From Alligator mississippiensis (taxonomy: Eukaryota; Chordata; Crocodylia; Alligatoridae), in assembly GCF_030867095.1 (NCBI RefSeq), contig NC_081833.1, positions 75,397,395 to 75,461,394 on the forward strand: a stretch of 64,000 bases of DNA. The letters run 5' to 3'. Made by a program: the position numbers and the translations under genes. Positions within the stretch are counted from its first letter, which is position 1, and the number at the start of each line of letters is the position of its first letter. This document shows, piece after piece, positions 44,001 through 54,520 of the stretch. The notes beneath the pieces were generated by a model, which saw only the letters and a program-made list of their open reading frames with translations, ran no database searches and was not told where the DNA came from.

Positions 44001-44972
44001 GACCGCGCGGCATTCACGGCGCGGAGCCAGGGGGCAACGCCACTCACTCCAGCGAGAAGCAGGAGGTGGGAAACATTTGGAGAAAGTGGGGCGCTGAGAT
44101 CCACCCCTGCCCCCAATCCCTAGCTGCACAAGGACCCCGACAGGGTCCTCTGGCCCCTTCCCCCTCGCTGGAGCCTGCAACGGGCATCCAGCAGCAGCCC
44201 AGACCTGGAGCTACCCTGACAGCGCCCAGCCCAGCACCCTCCGCGCACAGCTCCAGCTGCCAGCTGCAGCCCAGCGTGGCGGTGACCTGGTGCCGACATG
44301 GCCAGCCTCTTGCTGGCTGCTTCCCAAGCAGACGCCTGGCACGTCCCCCTCTCCCCCGGGTACAGCAAGATGCTTTCTATACATTTCAAGCAAAGTCTTC
44401 CTGGTTTTCCAGCCAGCTCTACTTCTTTTTGTACCAGGGAGCGTTGAATTGGCACCAGACTCTGGGCCGGGGGGAGGAGCGGGCTGGCCGGCTGTCAGGA
44501 CTCCTGGCCTCTTTGCCACCTGGTCCTGGGGGAGCTGCTGTGTGCCTCCGTTCCCAGTCTGGGCTGGGGATAATGACCCGCCCGCAGGAGGGGGTTGCAA
44601 GCACCGTGCCCAGCTGTGGGCAGGGGGTGGGCACAGAGCCCGCCTTTAGGTGTTTGTTTGGCTCTTCCAGCTGTGCGATGCCAGCTGTGCCCTGCTTCCC
44701 TCCAGCTGGGGCAGGGCCTGGGAATGATGCTCCCCTTCCCCAGGGCGCTCCTGCCTTGCCCCAGACCCTGCCAGCTGGGGAGGGCACAGAGCCCCCCATG
44801 CAGCCCATCTGCTTTGCCTGCGACACCCCGGGAGCCCGCGGCGGTACTCACTGGTGTTTGGCGTGAAGGAGGGGTGCCGCGTGGCACCCTGCGTGACGGC
44901 CGGCGGAGGAGGAGGCATGTTGGGTGGCGTCGCTCTGGACTGAGTCTTCACGTCGGCCGGTGAGTCGGGCAT
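31741..44972 (-). CDS. CBFA2T3: CBFA2T3 (MTG16/ETO2), ETO-family transcriptional corepressor
   Basis: Nuclear corepressor of the ETO/Nervy family, acting in haematopoiesis with E-proteins, TAL1 and HDAC/NCoR complexes. Eleven coding exons from the conserved internal start [10 protein letters not shown] (44972) to TAA (31741-31743) give 611 residues with exact phase throughout. In order: a Pro-rich N-terminus; NHR1/TAFH (about 110-205; [16 protein letters not shown]); NHR2 oligomerisation helix (about 327-391; [19 protein letters not shown]); NHR3 (about 433-490; [18 protein letters not shown]); and NHR4, a MYND zinc finger (504-540) with Cys504, 507, 515, 518, 524, 528, His536 and Cys540. The segment [15 protein letters not shown], present in CBFA2T3 but as I recall not in the usual RUNX1T1 form, and the neighbours TRAPPC2L and PABPN1L fix the paralogue. 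The frame is open for 26 bases upstream of the start in the same exon, so a longer N-terminus from an upstream exon is likely; that exon was not found. Confidence 0.96.
32390..32582 (-). mobile_element. CR1 3' fragment, antisense arm
   Basis: On the minus strand reads 'ggcaacaggtttaaaaggaagaagaggaagtac' then '...actggtggagttcactgccg', the phrase that precedes the CR1 3' terminus. Confidence 0.55.
32583..32710 (+). mobile_element. CR1 3' fragment, sense arm
   Basis: On the plus strand reads 'gtggcaggtttaaaatgagcgggagaaagtatt' then 'ttgacttgtggacaacctgctccag', the same CR1 phrase as the neighbouring antisense arm, so the two form an imperfect inverted repeat. Confidence 0.55.
32904..33094 (-). 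CDS. CBFA2T3: CBFA2T3 exon, NHR3
   Basis: 191 nt, acceptor GCCTCCAG, donor GTAGAG. Codes [20 protein letters not shown] ... [12 protein letters not shown], the alpha-helical NHR3 segment. Confidence 0.96.
33331..33399 (-). CDS. CBFA2T3: CBFA2T3 exon before NHR3
   Basis: 69 nt, acceptor GCTTGCAG, donor GTGAGT. Codes [20 protein letters not shown] then KA. Confidence 0.94.
33400..33981 (-). other. CBFA2T3: CBFA2T3 intron
   Basis: Non-coding; a short AT-rich patch (33590-33640) in GC-rich sequence. Nothing else. Confidence 0.6.
33982..34177 (-). CDS. CBFA2T3: CBFA2T3 exon, NHR2 second part
   Basis: 196 nt, acceptor TTCCTGCAG, donor GTATTG. Codes [20 protein letters not shown] ... [17 protein letters not shown], then a low-complexity Ser/Pro stretch. 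Confidence 0.95.
34178..35070 (-). other. CBFA2T3: CBFA2T3 introns flanking exon 34571-34656
   Basis: Two short GC-rich introns (34178-34570 and 34657-35070). They happen to stay open over long stretches in the minus reading frames but have no conserved protein text. Confidence 0.6.
34571..34656 (-). CDS. CBFA2T3: CBFA2T3 exon, NHR2 first part
   Basis: 86 nt, acceptor TCTCCCAG, donor GTACGT. Codes [20 protein letters not shown] then EEWKHLNN. Confidence 0.95.
35071..35321 (-). CDS. CBFA2T3: CBFA2T3 exon, linker between NHR1 and NHR2
   Basis: 251 nt, acceptor GGGCCAG, donor GTGAGT. Codes [20 protein letters not shown] ... [20 protein letters not shown] ... RERHRQA. It keeps the [11 protein letters not shown] stretch known from RUNX1T1, which I recall as shortened in human CBFA2T3. 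Confidence 0.95.
35322..35829 (-). other. CBFA2T3: CBFA2T3 intron
   Basis: GC-rich, non-coding; nothing recognised. Confidence 0.6.
35830..36011 (-). CDS. CBFA2T3: CBFA2T3 exon, TAFH end
   Basis: 182 nt, acceptor CCTCACAG, donor GTAAGG. Codes [20 protein letters not shown] ... [19 protein letters not shown], with Arg split AG|G. Confidence 0.96.
36229..36640. repeat. TG/CATG alternating purine-pyrimidine tract
   Basis: About 400 bases of degenerate 'TGTGTGCATGCATGTAGGTG' units, nearly all alternating purine and pyrimidine. It ends about 220 bases upstream of a CBFA2T3 acceptor. The Cys/His-rich open frame on the minus strand is a by-product. Confidence 0.9.
37060..37069. promoter_or_regulatory. 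perfect CArG box CCTATTTAGG
   Basis: Exact match to CC(A/T)6GG, the SRF site, in an otherwise GC-rich intron. Function is inferred from the motif only. Confidence 0.35.
37735..37860 (+). mobile_element. MIR SINE
   Basis: Contains the MIR phrases CAGGGAAACTGAGGCACGGA and 'actagaactcaggacccctgg'. Short MIR-like stubs with the same GGGAAACTGAGGCA phrase also occur at about 42778 and 43618. Confidence 0.75.
38930..39065 (+). mobile_element. CR1 LINE 3' end
   Basis: Reads 'gggctgatcctgcctcgggcaggggttggaatagatgtgacttctgcaggtcccttccaacc', the typical CR1 terminus, 5'-truncated. Confidence 0.8.
39305..39394 (-). CDS. CBFA2T3: CBFA2T3 exon, TAFH middle
   Basis: 90 nt, phase 0 on both sides, acceptor GCCCGCAG, donor GTAAGC. 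Codes [20 protein letters not shown] then [10 protein letters not shown]. Confidence 0.96.
39395..40215 (-). other. CBFA2T3: CBFA2T3 intron
   Basis: Non-coding; nothing recognised. Confidence 0.6.
40216..40457 (-). CDS. CBFA2T3: CBFA2T3 exon, start of TAFH domain
   Basis: 242 nt, acceptor CGTTGCAG, donor GTACGT. Codes [20 protein letters not shown] ... [20 protein letters not shown] ... VLGLV. Contains the first two-thirds of NHR1. Confidence 0.96.
40458..42457 (-). other. CBFA2T3: CBFA2T3 intron
   Basis: GC-rich, non-coding; nothing recognised beyond scattered C runs. Confidence 0.6.
42458..42535 (-). CDS. CBFA2T3: CBFA2T3-specific 78-nt exon
   Basis: Acceptor TTTGCTTGCAG, donor GTAAGT. 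Codes [20 protein letters not shown] then SMVCL. Its length is divisible by three and its flanking phases are equal, so it can be skipped without breaking the frame. Confidence 0.92.
42536..44851 (-). other. CBFA2T3: CBFA2T3 intron
   Basis: GC-rich; two MIR-like stubs (about 42778 and 43618) and a short TG/CATG stretch (43085-43125). No exon recognised. Confidence 0.6.
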
Positions 44973-44998
44973 CGTGGCTGCCGTCTTCTCTGCGTTAT
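44852..44998 (-). CDS. CBFA2T3: CBFA2T3 exon with MPDSP start
   Basis: 147 nt between acceptor CCCCTTGCAG and donor GTGAGT. In frame it reads NAEKTAAT then [20 protein letters not shown], a polyproline and TPNT. The Met at 44972 is the start of short ETO-family isoforms; the codons before it suggest read-in from an upstream exon in the long isoform. Confidence 0.93.
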
Positions 44999-47344
44999 CT
45001 GCAAGGGGAAAGAGCCGCAGAGAACAGGGCCGGTGAAGGCAAGGCGGAGGAGTCCCAGCCCGGGGACCGTGCCCATGCCCACCCCCTCATCACTCTTGCA
45101 CCCAGGAGCTGCCCCTGCCCTTTGGAGCTCAGCCCCCCAGCTGATCTCTGCATGGCAGCTTGCCCCTGTGGTCAATCCAAGACCGGGGCTCAGCTCTCTG
45201 GACTCCCAGATCCCGGGACATGCAGCCACGCACACCCCTGCACTCTCCTGGGCACGTAGCACGGTCAGCCAGGCCCATAAGATGTACCACCCACCCCCAC
45301 AGCAGCGTGGGGCATGTCACCCCCTCCCTGAGATACTGGACCAGGCAGGCATGCCCCCCATGGAAAGACTGCACGGCTGCTGTGCTGGAGCCCTCCCGTG
45401 CACATAAAGGCTGTATCAGTCGATGCACACACACCTCTGCTGGGACGTGCATCTGGGGGTATATGCAGTGCAAGCACCCCCTCCCTCCTCCCGACACGTG
45501 GGGCCAGGCTGCTGACAGACACGTCACGCATGCAGACGGCAGGATGGGGGAGATCTTCGCCGAAAGCCCGTCCCCACGCCGATCTGGGCACCTGCCAGTT
45601 CTCAAGGAAGCCAAATCCCCCCGGGGCGGCCGGCTGGAATGCGCGGCCCTTTCCCACGGAGGCCGTACGGAGCTGCGGTAATTGCAGTGACGGGCAAGGA
45701 TTGTTCACAGGCTGTAAATCGCCCTGGCGTTATCCGTACAGCCAAGCGCCTGGTGCAGACATGCACTGGAGCAGTCCCCCGTCGCCCGAGCGTGCCACCA
45801 AGCCACCCCAAAACCAGGACTCCGGACCCCCCAATCTATATGATGTGAAATGTGGGGCTCCCTCTCTTTGCCTTGCAGCCTCTGAGTCCTCCAGGGTCAC
45901 CAGGACCAAACGTTTTCCTGCTCTCCTTTGGAACAAGCAGACCGACCCCAGTTTGGGAGTAAAACATGCTCACGCCATCACAAGACTCCAGGAGCTGGAG
46001 CATTTGGTAAAGCAGCGTGCATCAGGCAGGTCTTCTTGGGATCCCTGGCAGTAATATTCCTCGTCCTCCCCCATCCATCTCCTGCCTCTAACGTGACGCT
46101 CCCGAATGGGGGATGCCTGGCAGCCTCCCAAGGGGATGATGTGCCGTCAGCTGACGCTGTGTCTCGGAGTCCGGCTGAAACGTGAACTTTCGGCTGTAAT
46201 GTGTTGCTGCCGCATAGCTTTGCTTTCCCAAGTGGAAGGAAGCGTTTCAAGACCGCTCGGCCCGGGCTTCCCCTAGGGGAACGCTCTGGCCTCTTGTTTC
46301 AGCTCCTCCACGTTAGTGCAGCAAGAAGCTGGGGTGGAAACGAAGGGTTTCAGTTTGATGTGATCAAACTGGGGCATTTTGGTGGATGACATAATGCTCC
46401 CCCCACCCCAAAAAAGGGATGCTTCGGGGAATTTTGGAGGCCGCGGCTCTGTTCGGTTTTGGAGCAGAACCCGGTTTCAAAGGTTAGGATTTCCTAGTTT
46501 GCGGCTCACCGCATGGAGAAGAGAAAGCAAAGGAGTGAAAGGCCCCATTTTAGTATCTCTTTCTCTTGCTTAGCCACCACCGCCTAGACGGCACCGTCCC
46601 TGCCCTGGCCCCGCGTCCCCACGCTGCCCAAAGCTGGTTGTGCTTGCTGGTCCCAACCGGGGCAGCCAGGGCTCGGTGCCCTGGGATCTCCCAGGATGAC
46701 TCCAGCGGGATGGCAAGGGGCAGCCTTTTTCTCAGCATCTCTGCAGGGCTGGTGAGAAGGAGCTGCTTTTCCGCAGGGTCTGATGGGGGGAAGTAAACAG
46801 GCCAGGCAGGGAGAGCACCTGGCGCTTCGATCAGCTGCTGCCAGCTCCATCTCTCGCCCTCCTCCGCCAGGGAGGATGCGCTGGGCTTTGATGGGTGGCC
46901 ACAAGTGCGCCGGCAGCTGCGCTGATCCGTCAGCGCCCCGTGCCCGCACGGCGCTGCCCGAGCCCCAGGGCAGCCAAAGAAGGCAAGCCTGCCGCTAGCG
47001 CCCCGAGCTCCAGGCCGCCCGGGTCTCCTGGACGGCTCGCTGCCTTTACAGGATCAGGATGGCTCGGGGGCGCACGCCCGCCCTGGCCCAGAGGACAGCC
47101 GCTCATCGACCGGGCATCCTTAATCCGCCGCAACTGTCGTGAGATTAATTGAACCCTGCGCGAGGACATTGTCCAGGCTAAATAAAGCCGAGCTTTTATC
47201 GACAGTGAGATGCTATCAGGCCTGGTGCAGCGACTTCACGGGAGCCCTGCCCCTTGCAGCAGGAAGCTGAAGCCACGCTCGCTCAAGCTGTCTCCAGCAG
47301 CGACGGGCCAGGGGCACGGTGCAAACGGTCCCCAAGCATGGCCC

Positions 47345-47500
47345 GGTCTGGGTGAATCGCGTACAAAGGACACAACCCATCCTTGTTCCACATCACTGTT
47401 TCTTAACCTTTTTAGACTCGAGCCAACCTCCAAACACAACGGCTCCTAGTCTTCGCTCAGTTTTTGTCTTCAGAGAAACACCAGGGTCATTTTTCTGCTG
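47345..47500. other. possible half of a hAT-like element
   Basis: CACTGTTTCTTAACCTTTTT resembles the inverted end of the element at 24640-24930, but no matching right end was found. Weak. Confidence 0.2.
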
Positions 47501-48404
47501 TACAGAGCTCAGATCGATGCCGGCAGGTCGGGATGCTTTTCACCCGCTGGATTCTGGGTTTACCTTGGGAAGCACGGTTGCTCACCTAGCACCACGGCAC
47601 CCTTGCAAGGCTCCCGAGGCACCCCCGGGTGCTGCGGCCCCCTGGTAGCTCCTTATCAGAGCTACCTCTTGCCCCCGCTAACGAGCTTTGCAGTAGGCGA
47701 GGGAGCAGGCTGCACCCAGGCGCAGGGCCCGCAGCCCGAGATGGCAGCAGAGCCACGGCATCCACGCACGGGGGCCACCACGGCCGGGAGATGCAGCCGG
47801 CTCCATGGACCGACCTGCTGGATGCTGCTGAGGGGCTGCAATGAGGCAGCACAAGACCCCCGACCCCTCGGTGGGGCGATGAGAGGGCCCAAGAGGATGA
47901 GCCCAGCCCAAGCCCCGGCCCGAGGGACCCGGCGTGTGTGCAGCCGTGCGCTGTTCCAGGAAGGCTAATTAGTTTCCCAGACAGTAGATGCCTTGTCTCC
48001 CTCTCCCCGACTTCACGGAGCCCCCCTCGGTGCTCAGGCTGGGGTCCGTTTCCATGTCTGGCGAAGGCTCCCCCAGACAAAGGGCTGCGTGTGTGGAGAG
48101 GGGCTGGCCAGGCGCCAGGGCCGGTGTCTCGGGCGCGGGGCAGCCCTCTCCTCGCCATCCCCAGCTGAGCGCCGGCCAAGGCACACGGGCTCTCCCCGTT
48201 ATAAATCAGCACGGGGAGGCCGGCAAGGGGGAGGGCGGACGCCTCGACAGCTCGTGAGCCCCTTGTAAGCACGGCCCGGGGCTGAGCATGGGGCTGAGAC
48301 CTGCGAGAGGAGGCAGTGGCAGGACACGGTGCTGAACCCCAGATGTGGCTGCATGCACAGGACACATCTGCAGCCCCTGCTTGACCCTAACGTCCTAGAG
48401 CAGC

Positions 48405-48760
48405 GGGGCTGGTGGAGGTCACATCTAGTCCAGCCCCTGCCAGAGGCAGGACCAGCCCTGTGCAAACCACCCCAGACACATCCGCTGTGCAACCACAGAG
48501 CAAAACCAAACGGTCAGCCCTGCCACCGCACCGGACATCACACCCGAGCCTGCCCCAGGTAAAGCAGGGGGGTCACGCCCTGCTTGTATAGCGGTCTTTA
48601 ATACACGCTCAGGGTGATCCCAGGTGGAGGCTGCAGAGGAAGGCAAAGCCCCCGTCCATACCAATCTGAGCAGGGGGAAATCCCTTCCTGGCCCCAATGC
48701 AGCGTCGGTCTGGCCCAAGGGGCCATCCAGGTTTGAGTCCCAGCAAGTGCACTGGCACGG
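48405..48760 (-). mobile_element. CR1 LINE 3' end
   Basis: In the minus sense: 'gtgcattggggccaggaagggatttccccctg'-type text, 'ggctttgccttcctctgcagcc', 'gtgtattaa', then 'ggtttgcacagggctggtcctgcctctggcaggggctgga' and 'ctagatgtgacctcc'. It shares the first blocks with the copy at 53250-53900. Confidence 0.75.
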
Positions 48761-51609
48761 CTCGGTCCCCAGCCAATGCAGACAGCACCCAACGCCACTC
48801 TGAGGAAGGTCCCTGCAGTCAGCAGCGTGCCCTGGCCCTGGCCGGTCCCTGGAGAAGCGCAGGGAATAGGGCAAAGGGGGAGCTGAGAGCTGCACTCCCA
48901 GCTCCCCCGGGAGGTGCATGGAGCTGCAGGCCTCCCCGGTGCAGAGCTGAGCGTTATCAGGGCTCCCCCCAAAGACCTTGCTGTCTCATCCAGCCTGGCA
49001 CAGATGGACCACAAGATCCCTTCCAGCTTCAGGACTCTGCAATGCCAGTCCCCTGCTGCCACAGCACTCCCGGAGGCAACAGGACACGCACCCGAGCATC
49101 GCCTCGACCCTGGACCATGCATGCGGCTGCATTACTACCAACCTGCAGTCCCGGCCAGGACAGGCAACAGCGTGCCGGTGCTGGCTCAGACAAGGGACAG
49201 GGTTTGCACGGGAGCCGGGGAGGACCCAGACGCCCCCGCCTTGCTGTGGTCGAGGCCATTGCGTGTTTTAACACCGCTTGTGGAAAGCGACACAGAGAAT
49301 ACCTGGATGTGGGAAGGGCCTGGTTCGGACCCCCAAAATACTGAAAACTGCAGGGGGTGAAGCGGGTTGTGTTCTGGGGTTTTGTTGAAAAAAATGAAAT
49401 TGTTTAAAATCACTGCCCCCCGACAGGGTGGAAGTCAGGAGGCAGCGCCAAGCGCGGCAAGGCGAACGGGGCCAGTTGGACCCAAGCTAATGGGTTTTGC
49501 AGAAGCTGGGTGATGGCTTTCGCAGCGTGTTTTTCCCTCTGCTTCCATGGCTGCAAAATCAATCCCCCGCCATGTGCTGGGCTGTCAGCTGCCGCCCCGC
49601 TGCCGTCACCGTGATACAATGCAGGCAGCCCATGCCGATGGAGCCCTCGGAGCTGGGAGAGGCCGGGGTCTCACGGCCAGCCCAGCTGCCCCTCGCCCAG
49701 GCAGCCTGGATGGCTTTATTCCACGGTGCCCAGCCGTTTCTCTCGTCCCCCTTGGCCGGAGGGAGCGAGCCCCATGGTCTCCTTGCGAGATGCGAGAGCC
49801 GTTCTCTGCTCTTTCTGCACCCAGAGCCATCAGCGGCATGCCGGGAGCTCTGCTGCGCTGGCTAAAGCAGACAGCAACTTCTCCACCGCAGGGAAGACCG
49901 GATCCCGGCTGCCGTGCTCCTCCTGGGTCCACGCAGCGAGGATGGGGTGAGAGCCGGAGAGCCACGCTAGAGCCGGCAGCAGATCCCTGGCGGCTGCCCA
50001 GTGGGGCCGATCGGTTGGCTCAGCTGCAGCAAGGTCGTCCTTTGCCCCAGCTTGGAGCCTGGTCTGTGCCGCAGAGAGATGGCACATGGCCGGGAGCATC
50101 ATCCTTCTGCGGCAGTGGAGATCCCTGAGGTTTCGGTCCGGGACTCTGGGCGAGAATGGCCATGCCGGTGCCACAGGGCACTATAGGAGACAAGCCATGG
50201 GACATAGGCTGCGAGCTCTCTGGCTGCCCTTCACCCTGCCCTGGCCTGAGACGGGAGTGCGCGCCAGACCCGAGCTGCCTGTGCTCCCGCTGCCTTTGGA
50301 ACGAATGTCCTGAGTGACAGCGCGGAGCCGTGCAGCAGCTGAGAGCCTGGCGCAGCAGATGGGAGCCAGCAGCAGCGCCAGCACGTCCTGGGAGTTGTCA
50401 TCGGCAAAGCGCGCGCCAGCTTCAGGCAGGCGTGCGTGGGCATGCAAGCGGGAGGGGTGCGTGTGCATGCATGGCTGCAAAGGCAGGCGGTGGGTTTGCA
50501 CGCTTGGCAGGGGATAGGGCGTGAGCTGCTGTACCCCCACAGCCTAGGGACTCCCTCCTTGCAAAGAATGAACACAGCAAGGGGGCCAGGACTCGGCCCG
50601 GGGAGCACCTTTGACCTGCCCCATGCAGTGTCCCTGTGGGCAAGTGAGCGTGCAAAGGCCTGTGTGAGCAACAAGCAAAGCACTGGCACGAGTCCCCTGG
50701 GTGAGCAGCGGGGGTGGCAGCATTTTGCTGAGGGCTGGGCGGTGCCCTGCAGGGCAAAGACAGGCCACGAGTCCCCTTCCAGAGCCTCCTGCTGCCTTGC
50801 TGCCCCGTGCGCAATGAAAAGTAAGGGCAGTTCTGCACCTCTCATGTGCGGAGGGCACGTGTCCTTCCCAGCTTGGCCGCAGGATGTCCCAAGCACCGAC
50901 CCGCTCCGCGCACCTGGACCACAGCAGCAGAAGCCGCGGTGCCTTCCAAGGTGCGACTTAGCATCGTCCTCACCTGCCTGGAGGCTGGGACATGACAGCC
51001 CAGCTGCACGTGCCTTCTTCCCCTCCACCTGCCAGCCCTGCCTGCCTTCTCTTGCTCCACTGCTGCGCCCTCATCTAGTGCACATGGGTGGCATCAGCTT
51101 GCTTCGCCCTTCCTGCAGCTCTGCGTCCAGTGGCAAGCGCCCGTGGTGCTGACCACATCTCCGTGGAAGCTCTTCCTCCTCTTGCACGAGCCACGAAGCT
51201 GCCATTACAGCCCTGGCTCTGGTGAACCTCCGTGAGGCTGGGCTGAGATTATCACCGGGTGCATCGCTGACCTGGCAGCCAGCAGCCAGCGCGGACAGGG
51301 AAAGGGCAGGGAGTCTTTTAGAAGCCCTTTTGTGTTCGCCGCTCCAGCCACGAGCTGTAGCGTGGCTAAGACGGGGTCGTGGGCAGCCTGCGGGAACGAC
51401 CCCTGTGTTCAGCAGGGCACGGACCCCCAAGCTCCTGCAGCTCCCTTAAAGACTCCCCGCTCCCTTTCCTTATCGACGCGGTCACTCTCATGGGGAGGTC
51501 AAGTCCTCATCCACACAGGCCCCTCTTGACTCCATCAAGCATATCATTCAGGGCCATTTTTCCCTCCAAAACACCCCTGGTTTTCGCTCGGGGACACATG
51601 GGAGACGCA

Positions 51610-51890
51610 TGGGAATCACAGAAGCAGAGAAAATTCAGGCTGGAAGGGACCTCACGGGGTCACATCTAGTCTGACCCCCTGCTCAAAGCAGGACCAGCCC
51701 CAACTACATCACCCCAGCCAAGCGGGGTCTTAAAAACCTCCAAGGATAGAGATTTTACCTCTCTAAATAACCCGTTCCAGTGCTTCACCACCCTCCTAGT
51801 GAAAAAGTTTTTCCTAATATCCAACCTCAACTTCCCTTGCAGCGACTGGAGACCACTGCTCCTTGCTCGGTCATCTGCCCCCACTGAGAA
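51610..51890 (-). mobile_element. CR1 LINE 3' end, well preserved
   Basis: Plus-strand text (antisense to CR1) 'ggctggaagggacctcacggggtcacatctagtctgaccccctgctcaaagcagg', 'caactacatcaccccagcc' and 'cccgttccagtgcttcaccaccctcctagtgaaaaagtttttcctaa' is classic sauropsid CR1. 5'-truncated. Confidence 0.9.
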
Positions 51891-52059
51891 GATGCAGGCA
51901 TGGAGGAGGCGGGGGCCGGGGCGGGTGTGCGTGCCCGAGCGAAGCCCGCCGATCCCAAGCCCCTCGCCTGTCTGACAGCGCGCGGCGGGGAGGCCCTGCG
52001 TGGCTCTGAGCTATCCCAGGCCTCCCCGCTTCCCGCCCCTCCCCGGCACGGTTACAGAT

Positions 52060-52250
52060 GTGGCAACGATTCCCTGACATGACTCAAACGCTGCTGGAAT
52101 CTTTTCTTATTCCCCCCCTTTTCGGGTAATGTGTCCCAGCCGGCCGGGGCCGCGTCTGCGTTCTGACATCTGGTTTCCATTAGGCCTGTGCAGCCCAGAT
52201 GAATAAGTAATAATATCAAAATAAAAGGATTAGTCTTTTTTCCTTTGCTG
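52060..52250. promoter_or_regulatory. candidate conserved regulatory island
   Basis: AT-rich island in GC-rich DNA with an AP-1/NF-E2-like ATGACTCA (near 52078), E-box-like CATCTG and CAGATG, and ATAAGTAATAATATC runs. The call rests on composition and motif density only; conservation is untested. Confidence 0.25.
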
Positions 52251-53249
52251 GTCTAAGCAGCAAACCTTCCCCCCCCCACCTCCTCCGCCACTGCCCCAAT
52301 GGGAATCAGATGCCAAAGCCAGATATCTCCCCATGCACCCCACGGGGACCTAAAGCCCGCAATTTGTCACACCCGTGGAGTTAACCCTCAGCAAACCGGA
52401 CCACGCGTGGGTTCCCAGCCGACGCTAGCTTTATAGCCTTTACTGCTCCCCCCCCCACGACACACCATGCAATTCAGATTGGCTGTCTCTGCAGTGTAAA
52501 CCCAAGCTACTGGCACGGGGTTGCCGAGCCTGCAAATGCCCAGTCCCTCCTTCTTCTGCAGGGCAGGGAGGGTGCATAGACTTTGCACTGCCTCCCTGCT
52601 CCAGGATCTGGCCCTGGCTCGTCTCCCCCGATGGAGCCAGAGCATGCCAGGCCCAAGTTGCCACCAGCTATTTGCATCCATGCGTGGGATGACCAGTTTG
52701 CACGCATGCATGCACCAAGCGCCCGGAGACGGCGAGTCAGGCCCCGGGAGAAACGCAATAGGGGCAGCACGGAAAGTGCCCGCGCGCCTCCCCTCCAGCC
52801 CGGGCGAGGAAAGGGTTAAGGAGGGAATTAAAACCACAGCTTCTTTCATGCGCTGCAAATGGCTCCAAATGAAACCCAGATGCTGGAGGCGACGTCTCCT
52901 GAAGCCAGGCCGCCGCCGCGAGGCAGCCCCGGGCTCCGGCCCCTGCGCGCCTGGTGCCACCGGGGCCAAGAACAACTCCCCGATAAGATCTCTCGGGAAG
53001 GACAGGGCCGCTCCATCTGGACTGTGTTAGGGAAGCACTCAGCGCCGGCGGCAGCGCGGGGACAGGCTGCAGAGCCGCGGCACATGGGAGAGGATGGGGG
53101 CGACGGTGCAGAGAGGAAGGGACAGGCTCCCCGCCATGCACTGCGCGGGTGTCTGCCCCGGTCCTCCCCCTGAATTTTTGGAATAAAAATTAAGAGGGAA
53201 TGTCAGGATGGGGCAGTGTCCACCAGGAAACACCCTCTAACCCTGCCTG

Positions 53250-53900
53250 GGGCAAAGTTGGGTTAGACTGGAGAAAAGACAAACTTCTTCCCGGTTAGAG
53301 CAGGGCGGCATGGGGCAGATGCCAGGGAAAGGGGGGCACTTTCCATCCCTGGAGAGGTTGAACAGTCACCAGTCGGGGGTAGCGATGCCTGTATTTTGCT
53401 ATGGGGATTTCCCAGGCTTTTGGGCTTTGCTGGTTGTCCCCCTACCCCTTTCTCCTACATGTGTCGGGGGGGTGTTGGCAGCAGCCCGGGCTGGGCTGTG
53501 CCAATGCTCCTGCTGGGGTCTAAGCCAGAGGGTCCTGGATAGAGGATCTTGCCCCTCTGCTCAGGGTCAAACCGAGGTTGCTTTGGGGTCAGGAAGGAAT
53601 TTCCCCCTCTAGTCATGGGACAGACGGAGGGGTTTCGCCTTCCTCTGCAGCAGAGGCCCAACCTCAATCTCCCGAGTGTATATTAATAGTCTTTTATAGA
53701 AGCAGGACACTGGCCACTGCAGCTCCCCTGCTTTCTCTGCAGCAGGTTCGGGTGTCTGATGTTATGTCGAGGCTGATGGTAGTTTTACAAAGAGTTTGGA
53801 CGATGGGTTTGTCTGGGACGGTTTGCACAGTCCAAAGCGGTTGGACTAGATGTGAGCTCTGGAGCTGCCTGCCAGCCCCGCGGCTCTAGGACTCGACGCA
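53250..53900 (+). mobile_element. CR1 LINE 3' region
   Basis: In order: 'ttagactggagaaaagacaaacttcttccc', 'ggcactttccatccctggagaggttgaacagtcacc', 'ttggggtcaggaaggaatttccccc', 'tttcgccttcctctgcagc', and the end 'ggtttgcacagtccaaagcggttggactagatgtgagc'. All are known CR1 3' blocks. Confidence 0.8.
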
Positions 53901-54520
53901 GTCTGGATCGGGACAGACAGGCGTGCGTCTAGAAAGAGAGGGGGTGTGTTGGAGCAGACACAGACAGACAGACGGGGGTGTAGGAGCAGAGGCAGGCGGG
54001 CAGACAGCAGCGAGGGAAGCCAAACCGCGTGCTCACGTCCGCACTGACTCCAGTTGGCTCCACTGGCAGGTACGTGTGACCAACAGCAAGTCGTGCCACG
54101 AGATGCCCCTTATAACCTTACCCCGAACCCCCAGCCCTACTATGCCCCAAAGGGCAAACCTGAGAGGCTGTAGCCCTTCCTGCAAACCGGTGCCCAGCAG
54201 GGAACCGCAGGAAGGGGCTGGAGAACTGGCACCCCCAGGACAGGTGGGGACGTTCACAGCTGAGGTGTCATCGGCTTGGCAGGCAGGACCCCCCAGGTCA
54301 GACGTGGGCACGAGATCCATGGCCCACGAGCGCAGTAGCCTGTGGCAACCTCTTGTCCTCCTGCATCGTGTTAATGCAAGCTTACTTCTCCCTGTGCCAA
54401 GACGTGGGCTGGGCATGAATGCCAGCACGGTGCAGGGTCCCCCAACCAGTGCTGACCAGGCCTCCACTTTCCCCCTGAAAACATCTGGGCAGGTGCCACG
54501 TGCGGAGAATGACATGCACA

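Noticed and set aside
49000-49050. Possible CR1 terminus (gatggaccacaagatccctt)
   Set aside because: About 45 bases only; suggestive but not supported by flanking CR1 text.
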